Positions 56,886 through 64,000 of a DNA stretch of 64,000 nucleotides are shown here, in pieces. How positions within the stretch are numbered: the first letter of the stretch is position 1; the number at the start of each line of letters is the position of its first letter. A program made the translations under genes and the position numbers. Source of the stretch: Paraphaeosphaeria minitans (Eukaryota; Ascomycota; Dothideomycetes; Pleosporales; Didymosphaeriaceae); assembly GCA_015832175.1 (NCBI GenBank), contig WJXW01000004.1, positions 248,001 to 312,000 on the forward strand, in the 5' to 3' direction. The notes beneath the pieces were generated by a model. That model worked only from the letters and a program-made list of their open reading frames with translations. It did not search any database and was not told where the DNA came from.

Positions 56886-59800
56886 ATGAATACCTCCAGC
56901 TGCTTCCTTCGTCCGCGAGCGAGCCTGAGGCTGCTGTCACCAGCCATCGTCTTTCGCCCTACGCCAATTGTGCGCCACGACTTTACCACTAGGCGTGTCC
57001 AGCCGCAGCAATCTGTCACCCTAGCTCGCCCTCGACCGTTGTGCCTGCAGAAGCATGTCACCGAGAGGCCATCGACTACTGCAGTCGCCCGCTATGCATC
57101 CGTGGCCTCGGACCCGCATGACGAGGAGGCCCCTACGTCTCCGCCCTTCACAGCCGGTCCCTATGAGACTCTGACCATTGGCATTCCGAAGGAAAGCTAC
57201 CCCGGCGAGCGTCGCGTAGCCATCACTCCTGCCAATGTGAAGCTCCTGCTCAAAAAAGGCTTCTCACGCATTTTGATCGAGCGCGGAGCTGGTCTCGAGG
57301 CCCAATTTACGGATGAAGCGTACGAGCAAGCGGGTGCCAAGACTGTCGACCGAAGGAGCGTCTTCTCCGACAGTGACATCCTCCTCAAAGTTCGTGCGCT
57401 CAGCATCCATGGCCCCGACAGCGAGGTCGACGCCATCCGTGAGGGTGCCACCGTCATATCGTTTCTCTATCCGAACCAGACCCAGAATAGACCCATTGTC
57501 GATAGAATTGCTTCCCGAAAGGCTACTGCATTTGCCATGGACATGGTTCCTCGCATCTCTAGAGCCCAGGTTTTTGATGCCTTGAGGTACGCGCTGTCAA
57601 CCATGGATAGCATGCGGTTCATGTGTGCTTACATGTCCAAAGTTCCATGGCAAACATTGCTGGTTACAAGGCCGTTTTGGAGGCCTCGAACCAGTTCGGC
57701 CGATTCCTTACTGGCCAGGTCACAGCTGCTGGAAAGGTGCGTGGGGCGTTGCTACCAAGGAGGCGTGGAACTGACAACATCAGATCCCTCCTTGCAAAGT
57801 CCTCGTCATCGGAGCTGGTGTGGCAGGCTTGAGTGCCATCGCCACGGTAGGTAATTCTGCAGACGGCTCATCTCTTGCTGATAGATTCCATAGGCTCGCC
57901 GCATGGGTGCAATCGTTCGTGGGTTCGACACTCGCCCTGCAGCACGCGAACAGGTGCAATCGCTGGGCGCTGAATTCATCGAAGTCGAACTTGAAGAGGA
58001 CGGGTCCGGGGCTGGCGGGTATGCCAAAGAGATGTCCAAAGAGTTCATTGAAGCGGAGATGAAGCTCTTCTACGAGCAGTGCCGTGAGGTTGACATCGTC
58101 GTTACCACCGCCCTGATCCCCGGAAAACCTGCACCGAAGCTCATCACGAAAGCGATGCTTGGCGCGATGAAGCCCGGATCTGTTGTCGTGGACCTTGCGG
58201 CCGAAGCTGGTGGCAACTGCGAAGCCACGATTCCCGGAAAACTGGCCAAGTATCAAGGCGTAACCGTCATCGGTGAGTGTAGCTCACTGGCACGCTAAAG
58301 CAATCGCTGATTAGTTGTGCAGGCTACACTGACCTCCCATCGCGACTTCCGACTCAATCTTCTACGCTTTATTCAAACAACATCACCAAGTTCTTGCTTT
58401 CACTTGTACCAGAGAGCAAGAAGGAGAAGTACTACGATGTTGATCTAAAAGACGAGGTAACCAGGGGCGCCATTGTAACGTACGACGGCAAGATCCTGCC
58501 ACCTGCTCCGCGACCTGCCCCACCACCTCCACCAACCACAAAGGCACCGTCCCCAGCGGACCAAGCGGCGAACATAGTCCAACTTACGCCGTGGCAAAGC
58601 CAGACCCGTGAGGTTGCCGCAGTTTCGGCCGCTATGACAACAGCTGTTGCACTTGGAAAATACACAGGGTACGCGCGTTCTGATAACGAATATTGTACTC
58701 ATCCTAACGTATAGTAGCCCCCTGTTCATGTCTAACGCTTTCACATTTGCCTTGGCGAGCTTGATCGGCTATCGAGTGGTTTGGGGTGTTGCACCAGCAC
58801 TGCACTCGCCATTGATGTCGGTCACCAACGCTATATCTGGAATGGTAGGGATCGGCGGCATGTTCGTTATGGGAGGCGGGCTTCTTCCCGAGACCGTTCC
58901 GCAGACCCTCGGTGCACTGTCTGTTCTTTTGGCCTTCGTCAACATCTCGGGCGGATTTGTCATCACCAAGCGTATGCTCGACATGTTCAGACGTCCAACA
59001 GACCCAGCTGAGTTCCCTTGGCTGTACGCGATTCCCGCTCTGCTCTTCGGCGGAGGCTACGTTGCTGCTGCTAGCACAGGCATGTCAGGCCTTGTGCAAG
59101 CTGGATACCTTGTCAGTAGCATACTTTGCGTTTCCTCGCTTTCTGGACTTGCCTCACAGGTTACCGCTCGCCGAGGAAATCTTTTCGGTATCCTGGGTGT
59201 CTTTTCTGGACTTCTTGCTTCTCTGCTTGCCGTAGGCTTTGCACCCGATGTGCTTACCCAGTTTGCTGGTCTTGCCACTGTCGGAACGATTGCCGGCATG
59301 GTAATCGGTCGAAGGATCACCCCGACTTCGCTACCTCAAACCATCGCTGCACTGCACTCTGTTGTCGGTCTCGCTGCAGTCTTGACCAGTATCGGCAGTG
59401 TTCTCGGCCATTCTGGTGCAGAGATCACGACCTTGCACTTGGTCAGTGCCTATCTTGGCGTGCTCATCGGTGGTGTTACATTCACTGGAAGCATTGTAGC
59501 GTTCCTCAAGCTGGCCGCGAAGATTTCATCAAAGCCTCTAGTACTACCTGGACGACACCTTATTAACACTTCCCTACTAGGCGCGAATGTGGCTACTATG
59601 GGTGCATTCCTGACCTATGCGCCGGGTGCACCGCTGATTGGCGCAGCCTGTCTAGTCGGAAATGCAGTGCTGAGTTTCATCAAAGGATACACGACCACAG
59701 CAGCAATTGGCGGTGCCGATATGCCTGTCGTCATTACTGTCTTAAACGCTTACTCTGGATTCGCGCTTGTTGCTGAAGGCTTCATGCTTGACAATTCGCT

Positions 59801-60571
59801 CCTCACGACCGTCGGTGCCCTAATTGGAGTGTCGGGTTCCATTCTATCGTACATTATGTGCGTAGCGATGAACCGATCCCTCACCAATGTTTTGTTTGGA
59901 GGTATCGCAGCAACTCCACAGGCTCAGGCAAAGATTGAAGGTGAAGTCACCAAGACAACGGCAGAAGCTACAGCCGAAGCGCTTGCTGAAGCTGAGAACG
60001 TGATCATTGTAGGCTTGTCTACCTTGTAACCCTAGATCGCACTGACACGCATCGTAGGTTGTTGGTTACGGAATGGCAGTTGCCAAAGCTCAATATGCCA
60101 TCTCTGACTTCGTCACGTATCTCCGCGCGAAAGGAGTGAATGTGCGCTTTGCGATTCATCCCGTCGCAGGACGCATGCCCGGCCAGTGCAATGTGCTACT
60201 CGCCGAAGCATCTGTTCCTTACGACATCGTGCTCGAGATGGACGAGATCAATGACGACTTTGGCGAGACGGATGTCACGCTTGTCATTGGTGCCAACGAT
60301 ACTGTAAACCCAATTGCTCTCGAGCCCGGCTCTTCGATTGCCGGTATGCCCGTTCTGCACGCATGGAAGAGCAAGCAGGTTGTGATCATGAAGCGCGGCA
60401 TGGCGAGTGGTTATGCGGACGTGCCAAACCCGATGTTCTACATGGAGAACACAAAGATGCTGTTCGGAGACGCGAATAACAGCTGCAATGGTAAACACTC
60501 TCTCCGGGTTTGTCGCTAAACCAAGCTAACAACTTCTAGCCATCAAACGCGCGTTGGAGGAGAGGAAGTGA
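56886..60571 (+). CDS. NAD(P) transhydrogenase, mitochondrial (proton-translocating, single polypeptide)
   Basis: Couples proton flow across the inner mitochondrial membrane to hydride transfer from NADH to NADP+. Eight exons are inferred: 56,886-57,586, 57,643-57,736, 57,784-57,846, 57,894-58,272, 58,323-58,668, 58,715-60,008, 60,058-60,490 and 60,540-60,571, all GT-AG and in phase, giving 1,113 residues. An Arg-rich presequence ([19 protein letters not shown]) fits mitochondrial import. Domain I (NAD-binding, alanine-dehydrogenase-like) has [35 protein letters not shown] and [14 protein letters not shown]; a Pro-rich linker follows. Domain II has about a dozen membrane helices (for example [27 protein letters not shown]). 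Domain III (NADP-binding) has [43 protein letters not shown] and [17 protein letters not shown]. Domain order is I-II-III, as in animals. Confidence 0.93.
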
Positions 60572-61172
60572 GAAGGCTGGAAGGGTTTCTTATATGTGAT
60601 GACGGGAGCTCCTTTCTTTCCTTGCTTCTTCGTAGACTTCGCATAGATGCCTCGGCATAGTCAAGCGGCCATCATCAGTAGTTTTTGCAGTACACGCGCT
60701 ACCCACGTTCCGGGTGTTGACGCCTGGGGCATCTCACGGCTATTCCCAGCTTAGACTAGCTCCAGCAGTCCCGACGCCAGGGTACACAACCATGTATGGT
60801 GACGTACCTATGTCCCGCTCGCGGTCAACCCAACCTTGGAATCACGCGCAGAGTTCTTTCGTAACTGTTATAAAGTCCTTCGCACCACCGTCCTCGAGCT
60901 GCCAAACAACCTGTTGCTGACTCACATCGAGCTTTACATAATCACGCCGACCGCCCTGTAAGTTCTACCTCCAAAGCTCCGCTTCTGCCGGAATCCCCAC
61001 GGGTAACGCACGTGAAGAAGAAACCACAAAAGCTCCACCAACACCCACCCTCTTCCGATAGTCCATCAGCTTCGCACCGTCCCATCTTACGTCCACGATT
61101 CTAACCAGTTACCAGCCATTCAACACCACACGCGCCGAAATCACAGCAGGCAACCGTCCGCCCACCGCAATC
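60572..61172. other. Spacer between transhydrogenase and the 115-residue gene
   Basis: 601 bp holding the 3' end of the transhydrogenase transcript and, presumably, the promoter of the next gene in the same direction. No gene seen. Confidence 0.5.
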
Positions 61173-61694
61173 ATGACCTCCCAAATCCCCGTCATGTTCA
61201 CACTCCCACCATCCAACCGCCACGAGCTCATCCTCCTCGACATCGAGAAACCCAGCCTCAAAGCCCTCAACAAGCAGGTCACAGCCACCATCGCGAGCAG
61301 CCCCAACTGCGAAGAGTGTACGTTGCGCCCCCTTCCGTGTCCCGCGTCCGGTCCCATCCAATCCCTCCGCACCTCACCTCACCTCACCTCACCTCACCTC
61401 ACCTCACCTCGCATCCCCAACACAATCGTTTCCATCATCGAGCGTTTTGTTTCTCTTTCTCTCTCTCTCTCCTGATGCTGAGTTTCAACAGACATGGCCA
61501 AGCACAAGCCCGCCGACGCGCCCAAGGAGCAGATCCTCGAGCTCAAGGTGCACTGGAGCTCTGCGGGGAGGGACCGCACGGTCTGGCCTGAATACACCAT
61601 TGTCACCGAGGCCAATTTCGCCGCGATTTTGGAGGTGCTGGGCAAGGGGGATGCCAAGGATGTGCTGGAGGTTAAGGTCGGTAAGGAGGAGTGA
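61173..61694 (+). CDS. Small conserved-looking protein of unknown function (115 residues)
   Basis: Two exons, 61,173-61,317 and 61,492-61,694, join in phase (EEYMAKHKP across the junction). The N-terminal part reads MTSQIPVMFTLPPSNRHELI and the C-terminal part ELKVHWSSAGRDRTVWPEYT, ending DVLEVKVGKEE. Composition is that of a compact soluble alpha/beta protein without signal peptide or membrane segment. I do not recognise a domain. The 174 nt intron is long for this window and carries a (TCACC) microsatellite and a pyrimidine-rich 3' tract. The second exon alone has an ATG (61,494), so a shorter form cannot be excluded. Confidence 0.65.
61375..61412. repeat. (TCACC)n microsatellite inside an intron
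   Basis: About seven to eight perfect copies of TCACC within the intron of the 115-residue gene. A (TC)n tract at about 61,452-61,472 lies nearer the acceptor. Confidence 0.92.
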
Positions 61695-62637
61695 TGTGTC
61701 CAAGGGGGGAAGTGTAGGATACTTTTTTTTTTCTTTTCCTTTCTTCCTCTATTTTTACTATTTTCTACTACTACTAATATCTTTTTTTTTCCTTTTGCGG
61801 TCCAAGGGTTTTTCGGACGCGTCGCTGGAGTGGGCTCGTAGCTACAGACAGAGCTCGACACGTACGATCATGTGATGTGGTTGTTGAGGTCGTGCTACGT
61901 ATGCCCATCCTACACTTTTGGTCGTGCGTCCGTTGCTACAATCTACAAAGACGTATCCTTGGGTACGCGGGGGCTAAAGAGCGAATGCCACCGCCCGATC
62001 TTCGCAGTGCTCATCCCCATCCCCATCCCCATCCTCCCCTCCGCCTTTCCCTCCTTCCACTCCCCAAACACGGATACAACTTCCCCTCGCACAAACACTT
62101 CACCCATCCTCGACATCGCAGCAAAGCGGTTTCAAGAAACCGTCAGGGCTTCGTCTTGAAGGTGCCGCCAAGGCACACTCTGCATCCCTACCGAGCGCTA
62201 CCGTGTAGAATAGCATTGGCCTGGGGAGGCGGGGAGGGGGGGGGGGAATGCAACAAGCCACAATGATTACCTTAAAGAGCGGCTGGAGACCCGGTTAAAG
62301 GCCCCAGAACAAAAACAAACGTGCGTGAACTGTTGTGTGTGTGTATGTGTTGAAGTTTGGACGGAGCTCATGTCAATGCTGGTCGTTGAGTGCTATACCT
62401 ACCTATTCCGATCGACACCGACTGCGGTTGGTGAAATGCTACGAGATAGACAACACCGCCATGCTTGCAACCTTCGGGATCGACTCTGCAAAATTCCACC
62501 AAAAAAAAAAAGAAAAACAAAAAGGGCAAACTTTTGTCTTCCGTCCCCTGTAGGTAGCTAGCATGCAACCTTTCTGTTCTTGTTGGACCGTCCCTCTTTC
62601 AATAGCCAACGCCAATCAGGATCCCCGAACACGCATC
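61695..62637. other. Convergent intergenic region with simple repeats
   Basis: 943 bp between two converging stops. It contains T-rich tracts (61,722-61,790), CCCCAT repeats (62,010-62,035), a G-rich run (about 62,230-62,247), a GT-rich run (about 62,333-62,350) and an A-rich run (62,502-62,524). No gene recognised. Confidence 0.5.
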
Positions 62638-63684
62638 TCACGCTGCAAAGGAGACGCGGTATCCCTTGTGCTTCCTCGCCAACATGGACATGTGCACGCC
62701 GTCCTCCCCGAAGCTCTCGTACAGGTCGTGAAGAAAGTTGCTCAAGTTGTTCAGCAGGAACTGGAAAGACTTCAGCCGCATGAGTTTGACGAAGCACGCC
62801 TTGATCATCTCCAACACTTCCCTGCGCAACGCATCGCGACGGCTAAACGTGTTCCGCCACAGCAGCACGACCGAATCGAGGAACCGGCCCACCTCAGCGG
62901 CAGCGCAGAAGTCCCAAGGAAGGTACTCGACGCAGGGCACACCTTTCAATGTTAGCCGTGTCTTCTTGGAGGATTTGCTACCTACTCAGCGCGTTGTCGT
63001 AGTTGTCGGGGTCGTCGAATTGCCAGTTGAGCGCGAGAGTATCGGCTGCGATCCTGAGATAGTGTTTCGCGGAGTAGTCGGCGAGGGTAGGCAGTTCGTA
63101 CTTGTCCGCGACGATGTAGCCGTGCACGTGGAGGTCGAGAATGGTGATGCGCGGGTACTGCTTGCATAGGAGCGGGTACATGTAGTAGCAGCCGTTCTTG
63201 AGGAAGTCGAGCATGGCGTAGACAGCCCACGGGAAGTCATGGCGGAGACGGATGATGCGCGTGCTGGCTTCCTGAGGGTAAATGGCTTTGTGAGCGTGAC
63301 CGTTCTCGGGGTCGAGTCAAGAGCAATTCAGGTCGGCGTGGGACATACCTGGAATTCGCCGTTGAGGGCATTGTCAAAGTATCGTGATGTGCCACAGAGG
63401 AACTCCTTGTTCATCATCTCGACCGACTGTCCGTTGTCATAGATGAGCGCGACATCCTGAGCACCGAGGCTCTTGACCACACTGTGTGCGTCAGCGTGGA
63501 TATTTGGATCTTGGGATAACGCAACCCACTTCCTGGCGCGCTGGACTGCTTGGGCCCTGTTCTGCGGGAACTCGTGGCTTGGGTTGACTTGAGGCCTCGT
63601 CCGGGCCTCGTTCCTCAACTTCATGCCCTCGTCCAGCCCAACAAGGAGCGGATCCAGGATGGCGGTGAACTCGTCGGGAGTCAT
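62638..63684 (-). CDS. BTB/POZ domain protein
   Basis: A fungal BTB protein, probably a protein-protein interaction or cullin-3 adaptor-type factor; the actual partner is unknown. Exons (minus): 63,684-63,349, 63,271-62,986 and 62,942-62,638, with introns of 77 and 43 nt, giving 308 residues. The BTB fold spans the first junction: DVALIYDNGQSVEMMNKEFL, SRYFDNALNGEFQ joined to EASTRIIRL, then WAVYAMLDFLKNGCYYMY, ILDLHVHGYIVADKYELPTL and AKHYLRI. These are the usual blocks of fungal BTB proteins (shared D-V, FxxA, and VYxxADKYxxxxL). The C-terminal third is helical and continues to VSFAA. The 43 nt intron is very short but has a GCTAAC branch word. Confidence 0.88.
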
Positions 63685-64000
63685 GGTATCCTATTAGCAC
63701 TTGAAGATGTTCGTGCCTGCAAAACGTCTGTTAGATAGTGTCTCGCTAAACGCAGAAGGCCAAAACAGAGATACGACGGGGGAGCGTGGGTGTTGGCAGA
63801 GAGGGCTGAAGGCGCAATGGCAGCTTCAAATAGCCACTCACGTCTCGACGCGGCTGAAACGCGTCTTACCTCTACAGAAGCTTCCAGGGGCCTTGACGCG
63901 TGAGCGACGCATGGAGTGAATGGTGAACGTGAAAGTCCCGCGAGTTCAGCCGGGCTGAGGGACGCATGGCGAGAACGCGGTTAGCTGTGCAGGACAGGCG
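63685..64000. other. Upstream region of the BTB gene
   Basis: 316 bp to the window end; presumed promoter and leader on the minus side. No gene or motif that I can support. Confidence 0.4.

Overview
The window looks like genomic DNA of a filamentous ascomycete (Pezizomycotina; a Dothideomycete-like fungus is my best guess, but no marker here fixes the class). The reasons are genes with short 43-174 nt GT-AG introns, fungal protein families, and a sharp two-compartment composition. About 1-31,500 is very AT-rich and full of TpA. From about 31,600 on the DNA is GC-balanced and gene-bearing. The AT-rich half carries the mark of repeat-induced point mutation (RIP): reading frames stay in register but Trp and Gln codons have become TAG or TAA, and repeat copies differ mainly by C/T and G/A transitions.

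AT-rich compartment (1-31,500). I find no intact gene, only nested dead LTR retrotransposons. Element A (1-3,578, +) is the 3' part of a chromodomain Ty3/gypsy element. Element F (about 3,579-7,200, -) is an unidentified gag-like relic next to a minisatellite. About 7,600-9,050 holds an unidentified degenerate + strand coding region broken up by islands of short-period repeats. Element E (about 9,500-11,998 and 21,807-24,400, -) is a second chromodomain gypsy family. It is split by element B (12,004-21,801, -; LTRs 417 bp; target duplication CACTT). B is split in turn by element D (18,030-21,190, +; LTRs 312 bp; duplication TTTAA), which shows gag but no pol. Element C (24,592-31,176, +; LTRs 411 bp; duplication GTGAT/GTAAT) is a full-length relative of B sitting in ordinary DNA. 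A, B and C share the 3' half of the LTR but have unrelated U3 parts. Each also carries a decayed antisense reading frame with a Cys-rich start and a Lys/Glu-rich tail between the chromodomain and the 3' LTR. That antisense frame is the most interesting unexplained signal in the window.

Gene-bearing compartment (31,600-64,000), with exon structures worked out by hand: MFS anion:cation symporter (32,688-34,557, +); CCDC97-like protein (34,962-35,678, -); membrane-anchored spermidine-synthase-like protein (36,171-37,913, +); secreted GH29 alpha-L-fucosidase (38,136-40,563, -); Hal4/Sat4-type Ser/Thr kinase (42,837-44,993, -); aldo/keto reductase (50,231-51,324, +); GT90/CAP10-type glycosyltransferase (51,886-53,934, -); mitochondrial NAD(P) transhydrogenase (56,886-60,571, +, 8 exons); a 115-residue protein of unknown function (61,173-61,694, +); and a BTB/POZ protein (62,638-63,684, -). 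They are unrelated housekeeping, transport and secretory genes, not a biosynthetic or defence cluster.

Long spacers hold a perfect 325 bp direct duplication (40.8-41.5 kb), a 14 x 41 bp minisatellite with RIP-type variants (54.5-55.0 kb), a 13/26 bp minisatellite (55.45-55.8 kb), and a 5.2 kb stretch with no recognisable gene (45.0-50.2 kb).
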